From Clostridia bacterium (GTDB lineage: Bacteria > Bacillota > Clostridia > Oscillospirales > CAG-272), in the NCBI GenBank assembly GCA_017612495.1, contig JAGAFQ010000016.1, forward strand, positions 1 to 15,925: a stretch of DNA of 15,925 nt. Reading direction: 5' to 3'. Shown piece by piece: positions 6,981 to 13,829 of the stretch (position 1 is the stretch's first letter; the number at the start of each line of letters is the position of its first letter). A program made the translations under genes and the position numbers. The notes under the pieces are model-generated. The model saw only the letters and a program-made list of their open reading frames with translations, was not told the origin of the DNA and did not search any database.

Positions 6981-7020
6981 CTTTTTTTCTCCGTTTTTCT
7001 CGTTTTTGCTCGTTATTTCT
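6981..7020. repeat. Four imperfect 10-base T-tract repeats in the divergent intergenic region
   Basis: Units of exactly 10 bases follow each other: CTTTTTTTCT, CCGTTTTTCT, CGTTTTTGCT and CGTTATTTCT. T-tracts phased at about one helical turn are the known recipe for intrinsically curved DNA. The array lies between the rplM promoter and the promoter of the glycosyltransferase gene, so it may shape both. No other feature is seen in the rest of the 6852-7144 gap beyond the two promoters. Confidence 0.6.
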
Positions 7021-7073
7021 CGACCGCCATATCAAAATTATTTTTTGCGTTTCGGCTTTGTTAAAGTTTTCTA

Positions 7074-7102
7074 TTGCAAATTATGGCGAAATTGTGTATA
7101 AT
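7074..7102 (+). promoter_or_regulatory. Promoter of the glycosyltransferase-acyltransferase operon
   Basis: TTGCAA (7074-7079) and perfect TATAAT (7097-7102) have a 17-base spacer. Transcription would start near 7109, about 36 bases before the ATG at 7145, and the leader contains an AGGAG site (7134-7138). Confidence 0.82.
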
Positions 7103-7144
7103 TACTGTTGTTTTAAAGCACTTTCAGTATGTCAGGAGTAAAAA

Positions 7145-8305
7145 ATGAATATCGCGCTTTTTATTGAGGCATATCATCCGTACGTCAACGGCGTCATAAC
7201 ACATGTTTCAATGTTGAAGGAGAGTTTGACGAAAATGGGTCATAACGTTCTGATAGTCACCGCAGACCCGAATTTGCGCCACCACAAGCTTGAAAACGGT
7301 GTTGTATATTGCCCCGCCGTAAAGATGAAGAAAATATACGGCTACGGACTTGCAAGTCCCAAGAGCCGCACAAGAGATAAATATTTAAGAGCTTTCAAGC
7401 CGGATATCATACACATTCACAATGAATTCGGCGTTTCGCTCTTCGGTGTTCAGACCGCAAAAAAACTCGGAATACCCGTCATTTATACTCTGCACACGAT
7501 GTATGACGACTATTTTCACTACGTCATTCGCGGCAGGATACAAAAGGTCGCAAAGAACATCTTTTATAAATATATCCACTATATCGCGTCAAATTCCGAC
7601 GTTCTCATAAGCCCCTCAGCAAAGGCTATCGACTTTTTTGCCGAATGCGGCATAAAAAAGCACGTAGACGTCATCCCGAACGCGATAGACACCGCAACGT
7701 TCAATTACTGCAACTTTAATAAAGATGAACTGCTCAAATTAAGGAATGACATGAACATTCCCCAAGATGCTTTGCTCGGCGTCTTTGTCGGACGTCTCGG
7801 CGCCGAAAAATCCATCGATTATCTTTTGAACGTTTTTGCAAAGAACTTCAAAGACAACGATAAATATCATCTTCTTATCGTGGGCGACGGTCCCGACGCA
7901 GAAGCACTGCGCACCATGGCAAATGATCTCGGACTTGATAAGACCGTTCACTTTGCCGGCAAACTCGACCATTCACAAATTCCGCTTTGCTATTCCGCAG
8001 GAGATTATTACGTCAGCGCGTCTCTTACCGAAATGATGTCGATATCGATGCTTGAAGCAATGGCGGTGGGTCTGCCCGCAGTCGTGCGCTTTGACGAAAA
8101 AAACAAAACGCAAGTCAAAGACGGCAAGACGGGCTTTATCTTCAAAACCGAAGATGAAATGGCGGAGATAATAAAAAAACTCGGCTCATATTCCGAAAGC
8201 GAACTTGAAGAATTCAAAAGATCGATAAGAGAAATCATGCAAGAGCAAGGACCCGACCAACTGGCAAAACGCATACTTGACATTTATATTGGCGCAACAA
8301 AATAA
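7145..8305 (+). CDS. GT4-family glycosyltransferase (GT-B fold)
   Basis: The 386-residue product has the normal length for GT4. N-terminal features are MNIALFIEAYHPYVNGVITH with the family's NGV turn, and DIIHIHNEFG (87-96). C-terminal donor-site features are FVGRLGAEKSIDYLL (214-228), LLIVGDGPDAEAL (243-255) and an E-x7-E motif within SLTEMMSISMLEAMAVGLP (E296, E304). There is no signal peptide, so it acts at the inner face of the membrane. It resembles the diacylglycerol glucosyltransferase and mannosyltransferase branch of GT4, so membrane glycolipid synthesis is a reasonable guess. Donor and acceptor cannot be read from sequence. It is transcribed divergently from rplM and is 17 bases before an E2-fold acyltransferase gene, probably one operon. 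Confidence 0.92.
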   Translation: MNIALFIEAYHPYVNGVITHVSMLKESLTKMGHNVLIVTADPNLRHHKLENGVVYCPAVKMKKIYGYGLASPKSRTRDKYLRAFKPDIIHIHNEFGVSLFGVQTAKKLGIPVIYTLHTMYDDYFHYVIRGRIQKVAKNIFYKYIHYIASNSDVLISPSAKAIDFFAECGIKKHVDVIPNAIDTATFNYCNFNKDELLKLRNDMNIPQDALLGVFVGRLGAEKSIDYLLNVFAKNFKDNDKYHLLIVGDGPDAEALRTMANDLGLDKTVHFAGKLDHSQIPLCYSAGDYYVSASLTEMMSISMLEAMAVGLPAVVRFDEKNKTQVKDGKTGFIFKTEDEMAEIIKKLGSYSESELEEFKRSIREIMQEQGPDQLAKRILDIYIGATK

Positions 8306-8322
8306 TTTTTTCGGAGATTGGT

Positions 8323-9180
8323 ATGAAAGAAAAACTTAAAAAGCCGACCCTTATCAAAGACACTGACTCTATGCACTATATGTTTCCCTATCTTCTCAAA
8401 AACCGCACCGACTGCGAAGCTTATATTTCGGAAACGGTCGATATAACCAAACTGAACGAATATCTTGAAAAGAAGAATTATGACGGCATCAGTTTCAAAT
8501 ATACGTTCTTTCACGTTATCGCTTTTGCTATGGCAAAGGTTATCTGTCTGCGCCCGCGCATGAACAGATACTATTGCAACAACAAATATTATCAGCGCAA
8601 TTTCATAAGACTTGCCTTCGTCGCAAAAAAGATCTTTTCAGATGAGGGCGGTGAATCGCTCATTATATATGACGTGCCCGAAAAAGCGACTATCGATACG
8701 TTCCATTCACAACTTGAAAAACGTCTTGTGCCGATAAAAAGCGGCGGCGAGTCTTCTACGGGTGACATAATGGACTTGCTTGCAAAGCTGCCGAGACCGA
8801 TCTTTTCACTCGTTATGAACACGATCTATTGGCTCGATAAGCACGCAAAGCTTCCGCAATCGCTCTGCAACGACGACCCGTACCACGCAAGCGTATTTAT
8901 TTCAAATCTCGGAAGCATAAAGCTGAATTCGGGATATCATCATCTTACGAACTTCGGCACGAACTCGTTCTTTGCGATAATCGGCGAAAAGCGCTCGGTC
9001 AGCGTAAAAGAGGCAAACGGCGAAGAGAAAGAACATATCTTTCTTGACCTCGGCATCACGCTTGACGAAAGGATCGCGGACGGCTATTATTTTGCAAAAA
9101 CTTTGAGGCTTATGCGTCATCTTTTGCAAAACCCCGAACTTTTGGAATTGCCGATAGAACAAGAAGTCGCATTTGAATAA
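8323..9180 (+). CDS. E2/CAT-fold acyltransferase-like protein lacking the catalytic His
   Basis: The 285-residue protein matches the catalytic domain of 2-oxo acid dehydrogenase E2 and chloramphenicol acetyltransferases, without lipoyl or subunit-binding domains. The inner FISNLGSI block (192-199) corresponds to the E2 segment spelled SNLG, and TLDERIADGYYFAK (246-259) aligns with the active-site motif HxxxDG. Here the His is Glu (E249) while D253 and G254 are kept. Loss of the general base suggests it is non-catalytic, or uses another mechanism or a structural role. No E1, E3 or lipoyl genes are near, so a pyruvate dehydrogenase role is unlikely. A GGAG site lies before the ATG. It follows the GT4 gene by 17 bases, making a glycolipid-related task plausible but unproven. 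Confidence 0.8.
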   Translation: MKEKLKKPTLIKDTDSMHYMFPYLLKNRTDCEAYISETVDITKLNEYLEKKNYDGISFKYTFFHVIAFAMAKVICLRPRMNRYYCNNKYYQRNFIRLAFVAKKIFSDEGGESLIIYDVPEKATIDTFHSQLEKRLVPIKSGGESSTGDIMDLLAKLPRPIFSLVMNTIYWLDKHAKLPQSLCNDDPYHASVFISNLGSIKLNSGYHHLTNFGTNSFFAIIGEKRSVSVKEANGEEKEHIFLDLGITLDERIADGYYFAKTLRLMRHLLQNPELLELPIEQEVAFE

Positions 9181-9183
9181 CAA

Positions 9184-9214
9184 AAAACGGTTGGAATGAT
9201 CTTCCAACCGTTTT
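9184..9214. terminator. Bidirectional terminator between convergent operons
   Basis: A perfect 13-base-pair stem, AAAACGGTTGGAA (9184-9196) with TTCCAACCGTTTT (9202-9214), has a five-base loop. It ends the + strand acyltransferase gene (stop at 9180) and the - strand phosphodiesterase gene (stop at 9218), with A/T runs on both flanks. Confidence 0.93.
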
Positions 9215-9217
9215 ATT

Positions 9218-10033
9218 TTATTGTTCGGGATCGAAATCTTCAAATATATAGGCGTCATAATCGCCCAAAGCAGCAAAGAGCGTTTCTTTTGAGCGAATAG
9301 TCCAGCCTGCGCCGAAAGCGCCCAAAAAACGGCATATTTTGTACGCAAAACGGTCTTTATACGTGCATTCATAAGACACGAATTGAGGTCTTGCCAAAAA
9401 ATTGAACACAAGGCATCCCAAAAGGCGCATGTGAAGCTTGTCTTTCAAAAATGCGCTCGAAAGCTGTCCGCGGCAAATGTCGGGACGGTTTTTCTTATAC
9501 CACGACAAAACGAGCGGAAAGAATGACTGAATAAGATATTTGCCCTTATATTCCGAAAGAACGGCATTTGCGGCACGGCAAAGGCGTTTTGACGTTTTTA
9601 AGTCCTCGCACTTGAATTCGATGAGCAGCGGCACTTTGCCGTTTACCGTTTCAAGAAGTTCCTTTAAGGTCGGAATTTGCTCGTCGGTATTGCAAAGACG
9701 CAGTTTTTTGACCTCTTCAAGCGTCATATTTTCAATAATATTCTTTTCTTTGCAGATGCGCTCGGTGTTTGAGTCGTGAAAAACGACGACTTCATCATCG
9801 CGCGTTATGTGGATATCCGTTTCGATGGGAAAATTTCTTTCGAGTGCCAATGAGAATGCCGACATGGAGTTTTCGGGGTGCTTATCGTTTTTATCGTGCA
9901 GACCGCGATGTGCGATGTATTTCCCTCTCAAAAGCTCGATATCGTGATTTTTGCGAACGGAAGGAAAAATCAAAAACAGATATAGTATCAATGCAAAAAC
10001 GGCAAGAGCAAGAATGATATAAAGGGCAAGCAT
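9218..10033 (-). CDS. Membrane-anchored glycerophosphodiester phosphodiesterase
   Basis: The 271-residue protein starts with one membrane helix (about residues 1-23) followed by a GDPD TIM-barrel domain. Active-site elements are visible: AHRG (41-44, H42 and R43), PENS (53-56), E71-T-D73 of the metal site, VFHD (H86) and LIEFK (E139). The family hydrolyses glycerophosphodiesters to glycerol 3-phosphate and an alcohol, and membrane-bound members can act on phospholipid or teichoic acid fragments. Whether the catalytic part faces outside depends on topology. Few positive charges precede the helix, and KNH and RGK follow it, so this stays open. It begins six bases after the MFS gene, with GAGG inside that gene's last codons as a ribosome binding site. 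It is the last gene before the terminator. Confidence 0.92.
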   Translation of the reverse strand: MLALYIILALAVFALILYLFLIFPSVRKNHDIELLRGKYIAHRGLHDKNDKHPENSMSAFSLALERNFPIETDIHITRDDEVVVFHDSNTERICKEKNIIENMTLEEVKKLRLCNTDEQIPTLKELLETVNGKVPLLIEFKCEDLKTSKRLCRAANAVLSEYKGKYLIQSFFPLVLSWYKKNRPDICRGQLSSAFLKDKLHMRLLGCLVFNFLARPQFVSYECTYKDRFAYKICRFLGAFGAGWTIRSKETLFAALGDYDAYIFEDFDPEQ

Positions 10034-10039
10034 ATAAGA

Positions 10040-11332
10040 TCAATCCTCAACATCAAAATTTTCGATAACGGAATCTTTTTTGCGCGGCTTTGAGTCGCCG
10101 TGGCGCACACACGACATCGTAACAAAGGCGATGAGTGAGAAAATGACGGCATAGGGGAACAGTATTTTATAGCCCAAGCCGAGTTTATCAATGATAAAGC
10201 CCGAGAGCAAAGGAGTTGCGATCTGCGCCGCCATTGAGAAAGTATAATAATAACCTGTGTATTTTCCGACGTCGCTGCCGCTCGCCATTTCGACTGCCAT
10301 GGGATAGGAATTGACGTTGATCGCCGCCCAGCCTATGCCGACTACGGCAAATATAAGATACATAAAGGGAGTTTGCTTTGTGATGAAGAAAGCGGCAAAA
10401 TAGCCTACTGCCATAAGCAGAATGCCCAAAAGCACCGTTCTCTTTCTGCCGATAGCGGAAGATAAAAATCCGAGCGGCAAAAATGCGACGATCGCCGCAA
10501 CGGTGGCTATGAGCAGATAGCCCGACGAAGCGCTGAGGTCGGTTTGCCATATTTCGACGCAATAGCGTGAAAATGCGGTCGTGACGGCATTGTATGCCAT
10601 AAACCACATAAAGACGGATAAGAGCAGGAATATAAGACTGCGCTTGACGGGTTTCGGAAGCTTTTCGCCCTTGCCTGCCTCGTCTTCATTTTCACAAACG
10701 GGGTGCGGAAGCTTGTTCTCTTTCGTCGTCAAAACGAGTATCAAGACAGATATGAGCATAAATGCCGCTACAACGGCAAATACGGGTACAAAAGACTGAC
10801 TTGTGACGTAGACCTTGCTGCCGTCATCGGCTTTTTCACTCTTCAAAAGGAACATCATGACGACGGTAGTGAAAATGCCGCCGATATAGCCGACAAGATT
10901 GATAACGGCATTTGCCTTTGAGCGCAAGGGCTTTTCGGTGACGTCGGGCATATATGCAACTGTCGGAGTTCTGTATGTAGCCATTACCACAAGAAGCGCA
11001 AAAAGGCAGATAAGGAAGCCGACAAGATTATTGCCCGCTTGGAAAAAGACGAGCGCCATCATAAGAATAACGGCAAATATTGTACCGAAAAGTATATAGG
11101 GTGTGCGTTTGCCGAGAGGCGTATTCGTGCGGTCTGAAATAACGCCGAAAAGCGGCAGCATAAAGATCGCAAGAATATTATCGACCGACATTATCGCATT
11201 GGTCCAAAACGTGGATATTTCAAAATACTTTTCAAGAATTACCGGTATTACCTGGTCATAGAGCTGCCAGAATGCCAAGATGGACATAAAGGCAAAGCCT
11301 ATGATCACCGTGCGTTTGTAGTTGAGTTTCAT
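10040..11332 (-). CDS. MFS transporter, SLC45/GPH-like sugar carrier type
   Basis: The 430-residue protein has about twelve membrane helices with a central hydrophilic loop. The diagnostic segment GVISDRTNTPLGKRTPYIL after helix 2 matches the D-R-T-x-T-x-x-G-x-R-x-P-Y-I pattern of the GPH and SLC45-type sugar carriers, and a partial echo, FLSSAIGRKRTVLLG, follows in the second half. Uptake of a glycoside or disaccharide is the best guess, by proton or sodium symport. A GAGAGGAG site precedes the ATG. The gap to the upstream EamA gene is 15 bases and to the downstream phosphodiesterase 6 bases, so all share a transcript. No sugar-degrading enzyme is nearby to name the substrate. Confidence 0.88.
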   Translation of the reverse strand: MKLNYKRTVIIGFAFMSILAFWQLYDQVIPVILEKYFEISTFWTNAIMSVDNILAIFMLPLFGVISDRTNTPLGKRTPYILFGTIFAVILMMALVFFQAGNNLVGFLICLFALLVVMATYRTPTVAYMPDVTEKPLRSKANAVINLVGYIGGIFTTVVMMFLLKSEKADDGSKVYVTSQSFVPVFAVVAAFMLISVLILVLTTKENKLPHPVCENEDEAGKGEKLPKPVKRSLIFLLLSVFMWFMAYNAVTTAFSRYCVEIWQTDLSASSGYLLIATVAAIVAFLPLGFLSSAIGRKRTVLLGILLMAVGYFAAFFITKQTPFMYLIFAVVGIGWAAINVNSYPMAVEMASGSDVGKYTGYYYTFSMAAQIATPLLSGFIIDKLGLGYKILFPYAVIFSLIAFVTMSCVRHGDSKPRKKDSVIENFDVED

Positions 11333-11347
11333 TGTGATCTCCTCTCT

Positions 11348-12271
11348 TTATATGTCAAAAATTCCGAGCAGAATAATTCCTATCAGCACCAAAGCTATCA
11401 TAATATAGTGCTTTTTTGAAAGGCGTTCTTTTAAGAAAATGTGCCCCCATACCGCCGAAAGCGCGCAGTATGAAGAAATGATCGGCGCAGAAAGAGCGAC
11501 AGTTTCTTCATTTGAGAGCGCATGTATATACGTGAACTGTCCGAGCGTTTCAAAGAGCGCACCGATGTATTTCGGCGCCTCCGCCTTCGGCAAAAGCTTT
11601 TGCTTTTTTATTAAGACAACATAGACAAATGCCAAAAGAGCCGCAAAAAGGAAAGTGAATTCATAAGCGCAGTTTGCCGAATCTTCGTTGATCTTCGTCA
11701 GCACGATGCCGTCTGAAAAGGTGCCTGCCGCATCCAAAAGGCAATATGCGATCGGAAGACAAACGGCTTTCCATGACTTTGTATATTTGAAATTAGACGA
11801 TTTTTGCCTTTGCATCCTTAATTCATCGTCTTCGACCGATTCGACGATGCCGAGCCCCACAACGCCCAAGCAGATGAGCGCAACGGCGCCTATCAAAAGT
11901 ATGCGCATACTGCCCTCTGCTCCCAAATCGAGAGTTCCCGTGGCAAGACACAATACCGCGACAACGGCACCCGACGAATTGCAGATGGGGGAAGAAACGG
12001 AAAGTTCGATATAGCGAAGTCCGATATAACCCAAAAGCATAGAGAGTATGTAAAGCAGAGATATGGGCAAATAGGTCAAAATGATGCCGAAATCGAGTAA
12101 GACGTGACCGAATATGAGTGAATATGCCGCATGTATGCCCATGACTGCACCGACCGCCATTATCATTTTGAGATGAGAATAGGGGTCTTTGCCGTCGGCA
12201 CAGCCGATTTTTGAAAATATATCAGAGCCGCTCCAAAATATCAAAGTTGCAATAGAAAGCCAAAACCACAT
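11348..12271 (-). CDS. EamA/DMT-superfamily transporter
   Basis: The 307-residue protein has about ten hydrophobic helices in two halves of similar design. The second half ends in ALSNEETVALSAPIISSY and FLKERLSKKHYIMIALVLIGIILLG, the typical C-terminal EamA signature (an ExLxxxxxxG-like element). A charged loop (ESVEDDELRMQRQKSSNFK) divides the halves. Members of the drug/metabolite transporter superfamily export or import amino acids, nucleosides or other metabolites, and the substrate is unknown here. A GAGGT site precedes the ATG, and the start is 7 bases after the pncC stop, so it is part of the same operon. Confidence 0.88.
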   Translation of the reverse strand: MWFWLSIATLIFWSGSDIFSKIGCADGKDPYSHLKMIMAVGAVMGIHAAYSLIFGHVLLDFGIILTYLPISLLYILSMLLGYIGLRYIELSVSSPICNSSGAVVAVLCLATGTLDLGAEGSMRILLIGAVALICLGVVGLGIVESVEDDELRMQRQKSSNFKYTKSWKAVCLPIAYCLLDAAGTFSDGIVLTKINEDSANCAYEFTFLFAALLAFVYVVLIKKQKLLPKAEAPKYIGALFETLGQFTYIHALSNEETVALSAPIISSYCALSAVWGHIFLKERLSKKHYIMIALVLIGIILLGIFDI

Positions 12272-12278
12272 AATAACC

Positions 12279-12734
12279 TCACATCAGGGCATCGATAAGA
12301 AGCCTTATGGCACTGTCTGCCACAAGCCGCCTTATCTCTTCTCTGTCGCCCGAGAAATTAAATTCATAAGCATCGGTTTTACCGTTTGCGCAAATGCCGA
12401 TATAGACAAGACCGATTTTTTTGCCGGTAGGTCCGGCATAGCCCGTTGTCGAAACGGAAACGTCGGAACGGTAAAGCTCCTTTACGTTCTCCGCCATCGC
12501 CTTTGCGCACTCGAAAGAGACCTCGCTGTATTGCTCTATTATGGCGGCATCGACGCCCAAAACGCGCATTTTGACATCGTTTGTGTAAGTGACTGCGCCG
12601 CCGCAAAAACAGGCTGATACGCCGGATATATCGGTCATACGCTTGGAAATGAGTCCGCCGCTTATCGACTCGGCGCAGGACATCGTTAAATTTTTTTCTT
12701 TAAGCAAAGAAAATAATTTTTCTTCGGGTCTCAT
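12279..12734 (-). CDS. pncC: CinA C-terminal-type protein, nicotinamide-nucleotide amidohydrolase PncC family
   Basis: From the preferred start this is a 151-residue stand-alone CinA C-terminal domain. It contains MSCAESISGGL (18-28), matching the family AESxTGG block with the catalytic Ser region, then VTYTNDVK and SVSTTGYAGPTG, the conserved STG-x-AGP motif. The family deamidates nicotinamide mononucleotide to nicotinate mononucleotide in NAD salvage. No N-terminal ADP-ribose pyrophosphatase (COG1058) domain is present. The frame extends 8 codons further to an ATG at 12758, but GGAGG (12740-12744) lies five bases before the ATG at 12732-12734, and the longer start has no such site. The loop after AGPTG is shorter than in many homologues. 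Confidence 0.88.
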   Translation of the reverse strand: MRPEEKLFSLLKEKNLTMSCAESISGGLISKRMTDISGVSACFCGGAVTYTNDVKMRVLGVDAAIIEQYSEVSFECAKAMAENVKELYRSDVSVSTTGYAGPTGKKIGLVYIGICANGKTDAYEFNFSGDREEIRRLVADSAIRLLIDALM

Positions 12735-12739
12735 AACAA

Positions 12740-12744
12740 CCTCC
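12740..12744 (-). promoter_or_regulatory. pncC: Ribosome binding site that sets the pncC start
   Basis: GGAGG on the - strand, five bases before the ATG at 12732-12734. It favours the 151-residue product over the 159-residue one, whose start at 12758 has no purine-rich site. Confidence 0.8.
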
Positions 12745-12768
12745 AAATTTGATGGCATCTTATACAGA

Positions 12769-13767
12769 TCAAGTTTTCATTTTGAGTTTCGTGCGGTATT
12801 TTGAAAGCAGAGTGAACAACTCGTCCTCACTTTGAGCGGCATTGATCTTTGCACGCATTCCGGCGGCACCGTCCATACCCTTTGTGTACCAGGCGATGTG
12901 CTTTCTTGACTCCATAACGCCGATCTTCGCGCCTTTTTGCAAAATCAGGTCTTTCATGTGCACTTCGGCAGTTTTTAGTATTTCATCACGGTCGGGACGG
13001 ATATATGTTTTCCCCTCCAAGCGCGCCGATATCTCTTCAAATATCCACGGATTTCCGAGCGCGCCTCTGCCTATCATCACGGCATCGCAACCGGTATAGT
13101 CAAACATTCTTTCGGCATCGTCGGCAGAATATATATCACCGTTGCCGATAATGGGAATTGAAGCGGAAACGCATTTTTTCACTTCTTTTATTATATCGAG
13201 ATCGACGGGGGGAGCATACATCTGCGCACGGGTCCTGCCGTGAATGCAAACGGCGCTCGCACCGTTTTCTTCGGCGATCTTTGCAATAGTCGGCGCGGTG
13301 ATCTCGGACGCACTCCATCCGCTTCTGAATTTCACCGTAACGGGCAGATCGGTGGCATTTTTAACGGCAAATATCACTCTTGCCGCAAGATCGGGATCGC
13401 GCGCAAGCGCGCTGCCGTCACCGCCGCAAACGATCTTTTTAACGGGACATCCCATATTTATATCGATCGCTACGGGCAGACAGTCGCCGTATTTCACCGT
13501 CGAAAGCTTTTGCGCCGCCTCTGCCATGATATCGGGATCGGAGCCGAATATCTGCAATGCGACGGGCATTTCTTCTTTTTTTACAGCCGCCAAAGTCTCC
13601 GTCTTTTTATCTTTGAAATGAATCGCTTTTGACGATATCATTTCAGATACGGTATATTCGGCGCCGAATGATATGCAGATCTTTCTGAACGAAGAATCGC
13701 TGACTCCCGCCATAGGCGCAAGCAAAAGACCGTTCTTCAGCACGGTGTTGCCTATTTTTACACTCAT
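12769..13767 (-). CDS. dus: tRNA-dihydrouridine synthase, DusB-like
   Basis: The 332-residue flavoprotein reduces uridine to dihydrouridine in tRNA. It has the whole Dus signature: LLLAPMAGVSDSSFR near the start (FMN site), VALQIFGSDP, DINMGCPVKKI with the catalytic Cys, VTVKFRSGW, CIHGRTRAQMY, and PIIGNGDIYSADDAERM followed by VMIGRGALGNPWIF (phosphate grip). The C terminus is a helical RNA-binding domain (ESRKHIAWYTKGMDGAAGMR). Overall form fits the DusB/Dus1 group common in Firmicutes. The ATG has a GAGGT site 11 bases upstream, rather distant. It opens a tight string with pncC, EamA, MFS and the phosphodiesterase. No distinct promoter was seen before it, so read-through from the M23 gene is likely. 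Confidence 0.95.
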   Translation of the reverse strand: MSVKIGNTVLKNGLLLAPMAGVSDSSFRKICISFGAEYTVSEMISSKAIHFKDKKTETLAAVKKEEMPVALQIFGSDPDIMAEAAQKLSTVKYGDCLPVAIDINMGCPVKKIVCGGDGSALARDPDLAARVIFAVKNATDLPVTVKFRSGWSASEITAPTIAKIAEENGASAVCIHGRTRAQMYAPPVDLDIIKEVKKCVSASIPIIGNGDIYSADDAERMFDYTGCDAVMIGRGALGNPWIFEEISARLEGKTYIRPDRDEILKTAEVHMKDLILQKGAKIGVMESRKHIAWYTKGMDGAAGMRAKINAAQSEDELFTLLSKYRTKLKMKT

Positions 13768-13784
13768 AATTTGTATCTACCTCA

Positions 13785-13818
13785 AAGAAAGACTGAAACA
13801 AACGATAGTTTATTTCAG
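13785..13818 (-). terminator. Weak terminator or attenuator between the M23 gene and dus
   Basis: CTGAAA (13793-13798) pairs with TTTCAG (13813-13818) and AAAC (13800-13803) with GTTT (13808-13811), with one mismatch and a four-base loop. On the - strand it is followed by TCTTTCTTT, not a pure T run, so partial read-through into dus is expected. Confidence 0.5.
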
Positions 13819-13829
13819 CCTTTTGTGTT

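Noticed and set aside
6842..7141. A 99-codon open frame through the rplM leader and promoters toward the GT4 start
   Set aside because: It overlaps two consensus promoters and T-rich repeats, has no ribosome site, and its product is a low-complexity Phe/Ser/Cys-rich string.
8902..9411. A 169-codon - strand open frame crossing the convergent terminator
   Set aside because: It lies antisense to the E2-fold gene and in a shifted frame of the phosphodiesterase gene, spans the 13-base-pair terminator stem, and lacks family motifs.
12735..12758. Upstream start giving a 159-residue PncC-type protein
   Set aside because: No purine-rich site precedes the ATG at 12758, whereas GGAGG at 12740-12744 is ideally placed for the ATG at 12732-12734.
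13768..13829. Separate promoter for dus
   Set aside because: The only candidate pairs TTGTTT with AGATAC and would overlap the ribosome binding site, so it is not credible. Read-through is simpler.
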